Shown in pieces: positions 22,564-30,420 of a DNA stretch of 33,810 bases; within the stretch, counting starts at the first letter, position 1, and each line of letters starts with the position of its first letter. Under the pieces are notes generated by a model that had not been told where the DNA came from, searched no databases, and was given only the letters and a program-made list of their open reading frames with translations. This DNA comes from Streptomyces hydrogenans. GTDB lineage: Bacteria > Actinomycetota > Actinomycetes > Streptomycetales > Streptomycetaceae. The DNA is taken from contig NZ_BNBS01000087.1 of assembly GCF_014656075.1 (NCBI RefSeq), positions 1 to 33,810 of the forward strand, in the 5' to 3' direction. The position numbers were made by a program, and so were the translations under genes.

Positions 22564-25092
22564 TCAGGCGCCGCGCAGGACGGCGCCCGTGTGCTCGGCG
22601 GCCAGCGCGACCGCGGCGTCGCGGGCGGCGGTGGCCTCCTCCACGGTGAGGGTGCGGTCCGCGGCGCGGAACTTCAGCGCGTACGCCAGGGACTTCTTGC
22701 CCTCGCCGACCTGGTCGCCGGTGTAGACGTCGAACAGCCGGATGGACTCCAGGAGTTCGCCCGCACCGCCGGCCAGGTAGTACTCGACCGCGGCGGACGG
22801 CACGTCCTGGTCGACGACCAGGGCGACGTCCTGGGTGGCGACCGGGAAGGCGGAGATGCGCGGGGCCTTGACCGGTCCCTCGCTCGCCTTCTCCAGGACG
22901 TCCAGGTCCAGCTCCATCGCGCAGGAGCGGGCCGGCAGGCCCAGCGCCTTGACGACGCGCGGGTGGAGCTCGCCGCCGTGGCCGGCGAGGGTCTTGACCC
23001 CGTCGATCACCACGTGGAAGGCGGCGCAGCGGCCCGGGTGGAACGGCGCGTGCTGGTCGGCGTCGATCAGCAGCTCCGCGCCGGCCTCGGTGGCGATGGT
23101 GCGGGCGGCCTCGATCGCGTCGGCCCAGTCGGCCGGACGGCCCTTGCCCCACCAGCCGGACTGCTCGCGGGCGCCGGCGAGGACGACGGCGGCGCGGCGC
23201 GGCTGCGCGGGCAGCGCGGCGTTGACCCCGGCGATCTCCTCGTCGGTGGGACGGCGGTCCACCGGGAGGCGGACGGCGACCTTCGCCTCGCCCTCCGGAC
23301 GGAAGACCAGACCCGTCTCGAAGAGGGCCAGGTCGTGGCTGCCCCGGCTGTCGTTCCGGCGCAGCGCCCCGAGCAGGCCGGGGAGCAGCGTGGTGCGGAG
23401 CGCGGGCTCCTCGTCGGAGAGCGGGTTGACGAGGGTGACGACCCGGCGGCGGGCGTCGTCCGCGTCGAGGCCGAGCTGGTCGAGGACCTGCTGCCCCATG
23501 AAGGGGTAGTTCAGCGCCTCGACGTAGCCGGCGCCGGCCAGCGCGCGGCCGACCCGGCGGTGGACGCGCTGGCGCTCGGTGAGGCCGCGGCCGGCCGGGG
23601 GCTTCGGCAGCGTGGAGGGCAGGTTCTCGTAGCCCTCCAGCCGGATGACCTCCTCGGCGAGGTCGTTCGGCTCGCCCAGGTCGGGGCGCCACGAGGGCAC
23701 CGTGACGATGAGCTCGTCCTGGCCGTAGACGTCGCAGCCGACCTCCTGGAGGCGGCGGACGACGGTCTCGCGGCCGTACGCCACACCCGCGACCTTGTCG
23801 GGGTGGTTCGCCGGCATGGTGACCGTGCGGGGCGCGGACGGGGCGGCGATCTCGGTGACGCCGGCCTCGGCGGTGCCGCCCGCGAGCAGCACCAGCAGGT
23901 CGACGCAGCGCTGCGCCGCGGCGGCCGCCGCCTGCGGGTCGACGCCGCGCTCGAAGCGCTTGGACGCCTCGGAGGACAGCTTGTGGCGGCGGGCCGTGCG
24001 GGCGATCGAGATCGCGTCGAAGTGCGCGGCCTCGATGACGACCTCGCTGGAGCCGGTGACGGCGCCGGTCTCGGCGTCGGTCACCGGGTCGGCGATCTCG
24101 GTGTCGGCGCCGCCCATGACGCCCGCGATGCCGATGGGGCCGCGGTTGTCGGTGATGACGAGGTCGGCGGCGTCGAGGACGCGGACCGTGCCGTCGAGCG
24201 TGGTGATCTTCTCGCCGGCCTCGGCGCGGCGGACCCCGATGGGGCCGTCGATCCGGGTGCGGTCGTAGGCGTGCAGCGGCTGACCCAGCTCCAGCATCAC
24301 GTAGTTGGTGATGTCGACGGCGAGCGAGATCGGGCGCATGCCCGCCTTCTGGAGGCGGCGCTGGAGCCAGATCGGCGACCGCGCCTCGGGGGCGAGGCCG
24401 ACGACCGTGCGGGCCGTGAAGCGGTCGCAGCCGACCGGGTCGGCGACCTGGACCGGGTAGCCGTACGAGTTCGGCGCGGGCACGTCGAGGAGCGCCGGGT
24501 CGCGCAGCGGCAGCCCGTACGCGATGGCGGCCTCGCGGGCCACGCCGCGCATCGAGAGGCAGTAGCCGCGGTCCGGGGTGACGGCGATGTCGAGGACCTC
24601 GTCGAACAGCTCCAGGAGGACGGTGGCGTCGATGCCGATCTCGTGCTCCGGCGGCAGGATGATGATCCCGTGGTTCGGGTCCTCGCCCATGCCCAGCTCC
24701 TCGCTGGAGCAGATCATGCCGCGCGAGACCTTGCCGTACGTCTTGCGCTCGGCGATCCGGAAGTCACCGGGGAGGACTGCGCCGGGCAGGGCCACGACGA
24801 CCTTGTCGCCGACGGCGAAGTTCCGGGCGCCGCAGATGATCTCCTGGGGCTCGCCGGTGCCGTTGGCCCGGCCGACGTCGACGGTGCAGAAGCGGATGGG
24901 CTTCTTGAACTCCGTCAGCTCCTCGATGGTGAGGACCTTGCCGACCACCAGCGGGCCGGTCAGGCCGGCACCGAGCTTCTCGACGGCCTCGACCTCGAGG
25001 CCGGCCGAAATGAGCTTGGCCTGGACGTCGCGGCCGGTCTCCGTCGCCGGCAGGTCGACGTACTCCCGCAGCCAAGAAAGCGGGACCCGCAT
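22564..25092 (-). CDS. pheT: Phenylalanyl-tRNA synthetase beta subunit PheT
   Basis: 842 residues. N-terminus LSWLREYVDLP, then a tRNA-binding OB domain (about 40-150, with KVLTIEE and NFAVGDKVV), the B3/B4 domain (HAYDRTRIDGPIGVRRAEAGE), the B5 DNA-binding-like domain, a catalytic-like core in the middle (ALNYPFMG, NPLSDEEPALRTTLLPG), and a C-terminal FDX-ACB anticodon-binding domain (ISAFPVATQDVALVVDQDVPS). It pairs with PheS as an alpha2-beta2 enzyme that charges tRNA-Phe and edits mischarged Tyr. The ATG overlaps the pheS stop by one base (TGATG), so the subunits are coupled. GC-rich codon use matches its neighbours. Confidence 0.97.
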   Translation of the reverse strand: MRVPLSWLREYVDLPATETGRDVQAKLISAGLEVEAVEKLGAGLTGPLVVGKVLTIEELTEFKKPIRFCTVDVGRANGTGEPQEIICGARNFAVGDKVVVALPGAVLPGDFRIAERKTYGKVSRGMICSSEELGMGEDPNHGIIILPPEHEIGIDATVLLELFDEVLDIAVTPDRGYCLSMRGVAREAAIAYGLPLRDPALLDVPAPNSYGYPVQVADPVGCDRFTARTVVGLAPEARSPIWLQRRLQKAGMRPISLAVDITNYVMLELGQPLHAYDRTRIDGPIGVRRAEAGEKITTLDGTVRVLDAADLVITDNRGPIGIAGVMGGADTEIADPVTDAETGAVTGSSEVVIEAAHFDAISIARTARRHKLSSEASKRFERGVDPQAAAAAAQRCVDLLVLLAGGTAEAGVTEIAAPSAPRTVTMPANHPDKVAGVAYGRETVVRRLQEVGCDVYGQDELIVTVPSWRPDLGEPNDLAEEVIRLEGYENLPSTLPKPPAGRGLTERQRVHRRVGRALAGAGYVEALNYPFMGQQVLDQLGLDADDARRRVVTLVNPLSDEEPALRTTLLPGLLGALRRNDSRGSHDLALFETGLVFRPEGEAKVAVRLPVDRRPTDEEIAGVNAALPAQPRRAAVVLAGAREQSGWWGKGRPADWADAIEAARTIATEAGAELLIDADQHAPFHPGRCAAFHVVIDGVKTLAGHGGELHPRVVKALGLPARSCAMELDLDVLEKASEGPVKAPRISAFPVATQDVALVVDQDVPSAAVEYYLAGGAGELLESIRLFDVYTGDQVGEGKKSLAYALKFRAADRTLTVEEATAARDAAVALAAEHTGAVLRGA

Positions 25093-26219
25093 CAGATCTC
25101 CATCCCGAACGGCCGGGTGAACCGGACGTCACCCTCGACCATGTCTCGCATGTCTTCCACGTTGTGCCGGAACATCAGCATCCGCTCGATGCCGAAGCCG
25201 AAGGCGAAGCCGCTGTACTTCTCCGGGTCCACGCCGCAGGCGATGAGCACCTTCGGGTTGACCATGCCGCAGCCGCCGAGCTCGATCCAGCCCTCGCTGC
25301 CGCAGGTGCGACAGGGGCGGTCGGGGTTGCCGACGGACTCGCCGCGGCAGACGTAGCAGAGCATGTCCATCTCGGCGGACGGCTCGGTGAACGGGAAGAA
25401 GTTCGGACGGAGCCGGGTCTTCATGTCCGCGCCGAAGAGCGCCTGGACCATGTGGTCGAGGGTGCCCTTCAGGTCGGCCATGGTGAGGCCCTCGTCGACG
25501 GCGAGCAGCTCGATCTGGTGGAAGACCGGGGTGTGCGTGGCGTCGAGCTCGTCGGTGCGGTAGACGCGGCCGGGGCACACCACGTAGACCGGGGGCTCCC
25601 GGTCGATGAGGGTGCGGGCCTGGACCGGCGAGGTGTGGGTGCGGAGCACAACACCGGACTCGTCGCCCGTGGTGCCCTCCGGACCCTGGACGAAGAAGGT
25701 GTCCTGCATCTGCCGCGCCGGGTGGTCCGGCACGAAGTTCAGGGCGTCGAAGTTGAACCACTCGGCCTCGACCTCGGGGCCCTCGGCGACCTCGTAGCCC
25801 ATCGAGACGAAGACGTCGGCGACGCGCTCCATCAGGGTGGTCAGCGGGTGGCGGGCGCCGGCCGGGACGCGGTCGTACGGCAGGGTGACGTCGACGGCCT
25901 CCTCGACGAGGACGCGCGCGTCGCGCTCGTCCTCCAGCTCGGCCTGGCGGGTGGCGAGCGCCTTGGAGACGACGCCGCGGGCCTGGCCGACGAGCTTGCC
26001 CGCCGCGGCCTTGGCCTGCGGGGGCAGCGCGCCGATCTCGCGGTTGGCGAGGGCGAGCGGCGAGGTGCCGCCGGTGTGCGCGGTCTTGGCGTGCGCGAGC
26101 GCGTCGAGGTCGCCGGCGGCCGCGAAGGCGGCGAGCGCCTCGTCCCGCATGCGCTCGATCTCTTCCGGTTTCAAGGCTTCGACCTCGACCGGGTCGTACG
26201 ACTTATTGGGTGCCGACAT
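25092..26219 (-). CDS. pheS: Phenylalanyl-tRNA synthetase alpha subunit PheS
   Basis: 375 residues from the ATG at 26219 (MSAPNKSYDPV), preceded by GGGAAGAG. A longer TTG-started frame to 26279 lacks support. An N-terminal coiled-coil (about 20-100) binds tRNA. The class II core has motif 2 (GRVYRTDELDATHTP, about 229-243) and motif 3 (FGFGIERMLMFR, about 347-358). A Cys pair and partner (CYVC and CRTC) form a small zinc-knuckle-like insert common to this enzyme group. It activates Phe and transfers it to tRNA-Phe together with PheT. No T-box-like leader is apparent in the 166-bp gap upstream. Confidence 0.97.
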   Translation of the reverse strand: MSAPNKSYDPVEVEALKPEEIERMRDEALAAFAAAGDLDALAHAKTAHTGGTSPLALANREIGALPPQAKAAAGKLVGQARGVVSKALATRQAELEDERDARVLVEEAVDVTLPYDRVPAGARHPLTTLMERVADVFVSMGYEVAEGPEVEAEWFNFDALNFVPDHPARQMQDTFFVQGPEGTTGDESGVVLRTHTSPVQARTLIDREPPVYVVCPGRVYRTDELDATHTPVFHQIELLAVDEGLTMADLKGTLDHMVQALFGADMKTRLRPNFFPFTEPSAEMDMLCYVCRGESVGNPDRPCRTCGSEGWIELGGCGMVNPKVLIACGVDPEKYSGFAFGFGIERMLMFRHNVEDMRDMVEGDVRFTRPFGMEI

Positions 26220-26385
26220 CTCTTCCCGTGCTTCCGTTGGGCGTGGCTGGGGCGACCCCGGTTCGACGACAGACGACAAGGGCGCAAACGTGCCAAAGGT
26301 CGAGTCTAACGGGGTGGGGACACGCGGATGAGCCCGTGGGGGCCCCGGTGGCTCTGGATCCCGTCGGGTCTCGGTGGGTGAGACG

Positions 26386-27516
26386 TCAGACGAGATGGGC
26401 CGGGGCGCCGACGGGCAGGATAAATCGGAACTCGGCGCCGCCGCGCGGGCCGCGTCCGACGGTGATGGTGCCGCCGTGGGCCTCGACGAGGCCCTTGACG
26501 ATGTAGAGGCCGAGTCCGGTGCCGCCGCGCTTGCTGCCGCGCCAGAAGCGGGTGAAGACGCGGTTCATGGACTCCTCGGGGATGCCCGGGCCCTCGTCGC
26601 TCACGGTGACCTCCGTCCCCTCCTCGCCGGTGCCGTCGTCGCCCGCGGTGCGGGGCGCCACCTCGATGGTGACGGTTCCGGCGCCGTGGCGCACCGCGTT
26701 TTCCAGGAGGTTGCCGAGGATCTGGTCGATCTTGTCGGGGTCGGCCCAGAGAGCGGGCAGTCCGGTCCGGGTCCGGACGAAGAAGCGGTCGGGGGCCTGG
26801 CCGCCGGTTGTGTGCACCTGGATGTGCCGGCCGATGGCGGCGGTGATGTCGACGGGCTGGCGGCGCACCTCCAGGCGGCCGGAGTCGATCCGGGAGATGT
26901 CGAGGAGTTCGGCGATGAGCCGCTTGATGCGGCCGGCGTCGGCGTCGACGGTCTCCAGCATGAGCCGCTTCTGCTCGTCGGTGAACCGCTCCCACTTGCT
27001 GAGGAGGGTGGCGGTGAATCCCTTGACGGAGGTGAGCGGGGAGCGCAGCTCGTGGGCGACGGTGGCGATGAGCTCGGCGTGGCTGCGCTCGGAGCGGCGC
27101 CGGGCCTCGGTGCCGCGCAGCGAGACGACGACCCTGCGGACGGGTCCGGTGGGGTGCTCGCGGACGTACCGGGCGGAGACCAGGACCTCGCGCCCGCCGG
27201 GCAGCAGCAGGTTGCGCTCGGGCTGGCCGCGCCGGGTGGCGAGGCCGCCGTACGGGTCGGTGAGGCTCCACCAGCGGTGCCCCTTGAGGTCCTCCAGGGG
27301 CAGGGCCTGGTCGAGCGGGCGGCCGAGCGCCTCGGCGCCGGGGACGGCGGTGATGCGGCTGGCGGCGGCGTTGAAGCAGACGACGCGGCCCCGCTCGTCG
27401 GCGACGACGAGACCGTCGGGCAGGTCGTCGGGGTCGATCGCGGGCCAGGGCTCGGGCGCGCGCGTCCCGTCGCCGTGTCGTGCGGTCCGTGCGGGACTGT
27501 CCGTGCCGGCCGTCAT
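26386..27516 (-). CDS. Soluble PAS-domain sensor histidine kinase
   Basis: 376 residues. A PAS-like domain (about 33-135, DGLVVADERGRVVCFNAAASRI) precedes the HisKA dimerisation domain, where HELRSP holds the phosphorylated His155. The HATPase domain has the N-box LENAVRHG (271-278), the G1 box DEGPGIP and the G2 box RGGTGLGLY. No membrane segment is visible, so it should sense a cytoplasmic signal or small ligand. There is no response regulator next to it, so it is an orphan kinase. It sits between pheS and a SpoU-family methyltransferase; co-transcription with either is unproven, since 133-bp and 166-bp gaps flank it. TAGAGT at 27565-27570 (minus) is a possible -10. Confidence 0.9.
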   Translation of the reverse strand: MTAGTDSPARTARHGDGTRAPEPWPAIDPDDLPDGLVVADERGRVVCFNAAASRITAVPGAEALGRPLDQALPLEDLKGHRWWSLTDPYGGLATRRGQPERNLLLPGGREVLVSARYVREHPTGPVRRVVVSLRGTEARRRSERSHAELIATVAHELRSPLTSVKGFTATLLSKWERFTDEQKRLMLETVDADAGRIKRLIAELLDISRIDSGRLEVRRQPVDITAAIGRHIQVHTTGGQAPDRFFVRTRTGLPALWADPDKIDQILGNLLENAVRHGAGTVTIEVAPRTAGDDGTGEEGTEVTVSDEGPGIPEESMNRVFTRFWRGSKRGGTGLGLYIVKGLVEAHGGTITVGRGPRGGAEFRFILPVGAPAHLV

Positions 27517-27650
27517 CCCCGTCTCCCACCCCTCCGTGTACCGCAGTGGGCCCCCGAGTGCGTCACTCTACTGGGCGAGGGTGACCGGCGGGAGTCGGAA
27601 GGGCACACCGGGTGGCCGGATCGCGACGGTCGGTACGGCCGCGGGGCGGG

Positions 27651-28490
27651 TCAGGCGGTGGGGCGGGGGCGCTGGGCGCGGGCGGAGGCGTACAGGCAGA
27701 CCGCGGCGGCGGTGGCGAGGTTGAGGCTCTCGGCCTTGCCGTGGATGGGGACGCGGACGACGGCGTCGGCGAGGGCCCGGGTCTCCTCGGGGAGCCCCCA
27801 CGCCTCGTTGCCGAAGATCCAGGCGGTGGGGCCGCCCATGGTGCCGGCGTCCAGCTCGTCGTCGAGGTCGTCCTGGCCGGCTCCGTCGGCGGCGAGGATG
27901 CGGACGCCCGCGCCCTGGAGCCCGGCGACGGCCTGCTCGACGGGGACGCCGACGGCGACCGGGAGGTGGAAGAGGGAGCCGACGGAGGCGCGGACCGACT
28001 TGGGGTTGTACAGGTCGACCGAGGCGTCGGTGAGGATCACCGCGTCGGCGCCGGCGGCGTCGGCGCAGCGGAGCACGGTGCCGGCGTTCCCGGGGTCGCG
28101 GACGTGCGCGAGGACGGCGACCAGCTTCGGCTTCGCGGCGAGGATCCGCTCGAAGGGCGAGTCGAGGAAGCGGCAGACGCCGACGAGGCCCTGCGGGGTG
28201 ACGGTCTGGGAGACCTCGGCGAGGACGGCGTCGGAGGCGTGGTGGACGCGGGCGCCGGCGGCACGGGCGGCCTCGACGATGGGCGCGTACCGCTCGGCGG
28301 CCTCGACGGTGGTGAAGAGCTCGACGAGGGTGGGGGCGCCGTCGGGGCCCCGGTGGGCGACGGCCTCGCGGACGGCCTGGGGGCCCTCGGCGAGGAAGAG
28401 GCGGTCCTTGCCCCGGAAGTTGCGCTTGGCGAGCCGTCGGGCGGCGACGACGCGCGGGGAACGCGGGGAGATCAGCTCGGGGGTGGACAT
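27651..28490 (-). CDS. TrmH/SpoU-family RNA 2'-O-methyltransferase
   Basis: 279 residues. The N-terminal part (about 8-100) is the substrate-binding domain of TsnR/RlmB-type enzymes (LAKRNFRGKDRLFLAEGPQAV). The SPOUT catalytic domain has motif 1 DPGNAGTVLRCADAAG (about 133-148), motif 2 IFGNEAWGL (about 227-235) and motif 3 IHGKAESLNLATAAAV (about 250-265). The trefoil knot binds SAM. It methylates the 2'-OH of a ribose in rRNA or tRNA; which base is not determinable. Position immediately after the rplT/rpmI/infC genes supports an rRNA role. The ATG lacks a strong ribosome binding site. Confidence 0.9.
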   Translation of the reverse strand: MSTPELISPRSPRVVAARRLAKRNFRGKDRLFLAEGPQAVREAVAHRGPDGAPTLVELFTTVEAAERYAPIVEAARAAGARVHHASDAVLAEVSQTVTPQGLVGVCRFLDSPFERILAAKPKLVAVLAHVRDPGNAGTVLRCADAAGADAVILTDASVDLYNPKSVRASVGSLFHLPVAVGVPVEQAVAGLQGAGVRILAADGAGQDDLDDELDAGTMGGPTAWIFGNEAWGLPEETRALADAVVRVPIHGKAESLNLATAAAVCLYASARAQRPRPTA

Positions 28491-28540
28491 GTGCCTGGGG
28501 CTCTCTGTCTCGTCGGATTCCGTACGGGGCGGTCAACGCG

Positions 28541-28573
28541 CCGGACCCGCAGGCGCGAGGCCTGCGGGTCCGG
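28541..28573 (-). terminator. Terminator hairpin after rplT
   Basis: CCGGACCCGCAGGC (28541-28554) pairs perfectly with 28560-28573 to form a 14-bp stem with a 5-nt loop, about 25 nt downstream of the minus-strand rplT stop. The absence of a T-run is normal in this genus. It should separate the infC-rpmI-rplT operon from the methyltransferase gene. Confidence 0.75.
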
Positions 28574-28597
28574 GCTGAAGCACTGCGGCCTGGAAGA

Positions 28598-28984
28598 TCA
28601 GGCGGCGGCCTTCGGGGCGTTGACGTCGGCCGGGAGGGCCTTCTGCGCGACCTCGACCAGCGCGGCGAACGCGTTGCTGTCGTTGACGGCCAGCTCGGCG
28701 AGGATCTTGCGGTCCACCTCGATGTTGGCGGCCTTCAGACCCTGGATGAGGCGGTTGTACGTCATGCCGTTCTGGCGGGCAGCGGCGTTGATGCGCTGGA
28801 TCCACAGCTGACGGAAGTCGCCCTTGCGCTTCTTGCGGTCGTTGTAGTTGTAGACCAGCGAGTGGGTGACCTGCTCCTTGGCCTTGCGGTACAGGCGCGA
28901 ACGCTGACCGCGGTAGCCGGAGGCCGCCTCGAGGATCGCCCGGCGCTTCTTGTGGGCGTTGACTGCCCGCTTGACGCGTGCCAC
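28598..28984 (-). CDS. rplT: Ribosomal protein L20
   Basis: 128 residues. MARVKRAVNAHKKRRAILEAASGYRGQRSRLYRKAKEQV is the invariant, highly basic N-terminal helix region of L20, followed by the globular C-terminal domain (RQLWIQRINAAARQNGMTYNRLIQGL). It binds 23S rRNA during early assembly of the large subunit. The GTG start is preceded by AAGGAG at 7 nt. The terminal NAPKAAA tail is typical of Streptomyces. In firmicutes L20 represses its own operon through the infC leader; whether that holds here is open. Confidence 0.97.
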   Translation of the reverse strand: MARVKRAVNAHKKRRAILEAASGYRGQRSRLYRKAKEQVTHSLVYNYNDRKKRKGDFRQLWIQRINAAARQNGMTYNRLIQGLKAANIEVDRKILAELAVNDSNAFAALVEVAQKALPADVNAPKAAA

Positions 28985-29090
28985 TTTTAACTCCTTGCAG
29001 CGGGGTCGTGGTGGTCCTCACACGACCCGAAAAACGGATGGAACCCGGTCTTGGCCGGATGCCCTCGTCGCCGAGGGCGGGAGATCAAGC

Positions 29091-29285
29091 TCAGATGCCC
29101 AGCATCTTCTTGATCTTGGCGGCGTCACCCGGGGCCATCTCCGCGTTGCCGGTGAGGCGACGCGTCAGCTTGGACGACTTGTGCTCGAGCAGGTGGCGCT
29201 TACCGGCGCGCTCGCGCAGGATCTTGCCGGAGCCGGTGACCTTGAAGCGCTTCTTGGCACCGGAGTGCGTCTTGTTCTTCGGCAT
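29091..29285 (-). CDS. rpmI: Ribosomal protein L35
   Basis: 64 residues from the ATG at 29285 (MPKNKTHSGAKKRFKVTGSG), preceded by GAGGAGA. A longer frame with 17 additional residues is not supported. The protein is rich in Lys and Arg, binds 23S rRNA and ends with GDAAKIKKMLGI. It lies between infC and rplT, with about 106 bp to rplT and 122 bp to infC, all on the minus strand, so it should be part of one operon. Confidence 0.95.
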   Translation of the reverse strand: MPKNKTHSGAKKRFKVTGSGKILRERAGKRHLLEHKSSKLTRRLTGNAEMAPGDAAKIKKMLGI

Positions 29286-29407
29286 CGCGCCGTATCTCCT
29301 CGTCAGTGGCGCTCCCCCGGTGCGAGCACCGGACATCAGGGAGCGTCAGTTCTTCGTTTGGTGGTTCCGGGCGGGGCCTGGGGCTGCCTGGATGGCAGCC
29401 CGTCGGA

Positions 29408-30067
29408 TCACGCCTCGGTGGTGTCGGCCGGGGCCTCGGCCTCGGCGACCGGGGCTTCCTCGACCGGAGCCGCGGGGGCCTCGTCGGCGGTGATGCCCTG
29501 GCGCTCGGCCTTGCGCGCGGCCTGGGCCTCGCGGGCCTCGGCCATGGCCTCGGTCTTCTTCTTGTGCGGACCGAGAACCATGATCATGTTCCGGCCGTCC
29601 TGCTTCGGGTTGGACTCGATGAAGCCAAGCTCCTCGACGTCCGCCGCCAGCCGCTGAAGGAGCCGGAAGCCAAGCTCGGGGCGGGACTGCTCACGACCAC
29701 GGAACATGATCGTGATCTTGACCTTGTCGCCCTGCTTGAGGAACCGGACGACGTGACCCTTCTTGGTGTCATAGTCGTGCGGGTCGATCTTCGGCCGGAG
29801 CTTCATCTCCTTGATGACCGTGTGCGCCTGGTTCTTGCGCGCCTCACGGGCCTTCATGGCCGACTCGTACTTGAACTTCCCGTAGTCCATGAGCTTGCAC
29901 ACGGGCGGGCGGGCGGTCGCCGCCACCTCGACCAGGTCGAGGTCGTACTCCTGTGCGAGCTCCAGGGCCTTGGCAAGCGGAACAATCCCGACCTGCTCGC
30001 CGCTGGGTCCGACAAGTCGCACCTCGGGAACGCGAATCCTGTCGTTGATGCGGGGCTCGGCGCTGAT
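29408..30067 (-). CDS. infC: Translation initiation factor IF-3, with probable ATC start
   Basis: 219 residues if translation starts at the ATC at 30067. The N-terminal domain begins ISAEPRINDRIRVPEVRL, which lines up directly with the Met-initiated Mycobacterium IF-3 start MSTETRVNERIRVPEVRL as I recall it; AGGAGG is 4 nt upstream. A GTG at 30091 would add 8 residues (VWCYRGGS) with no good ribosome binding site. The N-domain (about 1-80), linker helix and C-domain (about 90-170) include the conserved KLMDYGKFKYE and RPELGFRLLQRL. After about residue 175 a 45-residue Ala/Glu/Pro-rich tail follows. IF-3 prevents 50S joining and checks start codons. In E. coli an AUU start lets IF-3 control its own synthesis. 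Confidence 0.93.
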   Translation of the reverse strand: MSAEPRINDRIRVPEVRLVGPSGEQVGIVPLAKALELAQEYDLDLVEVAATARPPVCKLMDYGKFKYESAMKAREARKNQAHTVIKEMKLRPKIDPHDYDTKKGHVVRFLKQGDKVKITIMFRGREQSRPELGFRLLQRLAADVEELGFIESNPKQDGRNMIMVLGPHKKKTEAMAEAREAQAARKAERQGITADEAPAAPVEEAPVAEAEAPADTTEA

Positions 30068-30077
30068 GGATCCTCCT
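30065..30077 (-). promoter_or_regulatory. infC ribosome binding site and ATC start codon
   Basis: On the minus strand AGGAGG (plus-strand 30072-30077) is followed by ATCC and then ATC (30065-30067). This is the only strong ribosome binding site near the IF-3 N-terminus, and no ATG or TTG lies at a suitable distance. GTG at 30089-30091 is upstream of the AGGAGG, not downstream. This supports non-canonical AUC initiation. Confidence 0.7.
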
Positions 30078-30150
30078 CGGTAGCACCACACGACCGCCTG
30101 GCGGACGGACGCGCAACATCTGGTTCTGAGACCAACCGAGCCGGCACATG

Positions 30151-30202
30151 AAAAATGCCCCGGACGGAACACAGGCGGGGCTCCACGGAAAACCGGAGCA
30201 CC
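30151..30202 (-). promoter_or_regulatory. Putative infC leader attenuator: antiterminator / terminator hairpins
   Basis: In the infC transcript, GCCCCG (plus-strand 30176-30181) pairs with CGGGGC (30157-30162) and is followed by A and TTTTT (30151-30155): a short but classic intrinsic terminator about 85 nt before the ATC start. The upstream GGTGCTCC (30195-30202) can pair instead with GGAGCCCC (30177-30184), 7 of 8 positions, using the same GCCCC bases. The two stems are mutually exclusive, which is the signature of transcription attenuation. The ligand could be IF-3, L20, L35 or a stalled ribosome. Read by eye, not folded by computer. Confidence 0.5.
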
Positions 30203-30237
30203 ACCACGGTCTACCGCGGGGCGCACATCGGGCGGCT

Positions 30238-30352
30238 CCATCGTCCGTACGGAACGATGGGCGCCACCTGACCGGTGACCCGCCACCCGTGAGGGTGGTC
30301 AGGTGGGAGATCGGAGCCTCCACTTGTGGGCCGGGCACACAGGTGTCCGGCC
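30238..30352 (-). other. Structured leader upstream of the infC attenuator
   Basis: Besides the attenuator, the leader (about 30068-30358) contains a 7-bp stem (30238-30244 with 30254-30260, extendable by a GGCG/CGCC clamp), a perfect 10-bp stem (30264-30273 with 30297-30306) enclosing a competing CCACCC/GGGTGG hairpin (30283-30288 with 30293-30298), and a GGCCGG/CCGGCC hairpin (30329-30334 with 30347-30352) close to the predicted RNA 5' end. Nothing in it looks like coding sequence. Such density of stems implies an RNA regulatory element, though the boundaries are inferred. Confidence 0.45.
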
Positions 30353-30364
30353 GGTCGTTACACA

Positions 30365-30394
30365 AGGTTAGCAGGACCCGGCGGTCGGCGCGAA
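30365..30394 (-). promoter_or_regulatory. Putative infC-rpmI-rplT promoter
   Basis: On the minus strand TAACCT (plus-strand 30365-30370) is a good -10. TTCGCG (30389-30394), 18 bp upstream, is a poor -35. Start of transcription would be near 30358, giving a leader of about 290 nt. The promoter is back-to-back with that of the DUF1844 gene. Confidence 0.45.
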
Positions 30395-30407
30395 CCGCCC
30401 GCCCGCT

Positions 30408-30413
30408 TATCGT
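30408..30413 (+). promoter_or_regulatory. -10 element for a leaderless DUF1844 gene
   Basis: TATCGT lies 7 nt before the ATG at 30421. The only purines upstream (GTGGGG) are 1 nt from the start, too close for a ribosome binding site, so the message is probably leaderless. Confidence 0.5.
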
Positions 30414-30420
30414 GTGGGGC

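Noticed and set aside
30200..30225. T-box-like stretch GGTCTACCGCGG on the plus strand near 30208-30219
   Set aside because: It only loosely resembles the T-box consensus, lies on the strand opposite to infC, and no stem I specifier or matching amino-acid gene is present downstream on that strand.
30361..30366. CTTGTG/CACAAG stem at the extreme 5' end of the infC leader
   Set aside because: The outer arm overlaps the -10 hexamer and so would not be in the transcript if the start is near 30358.
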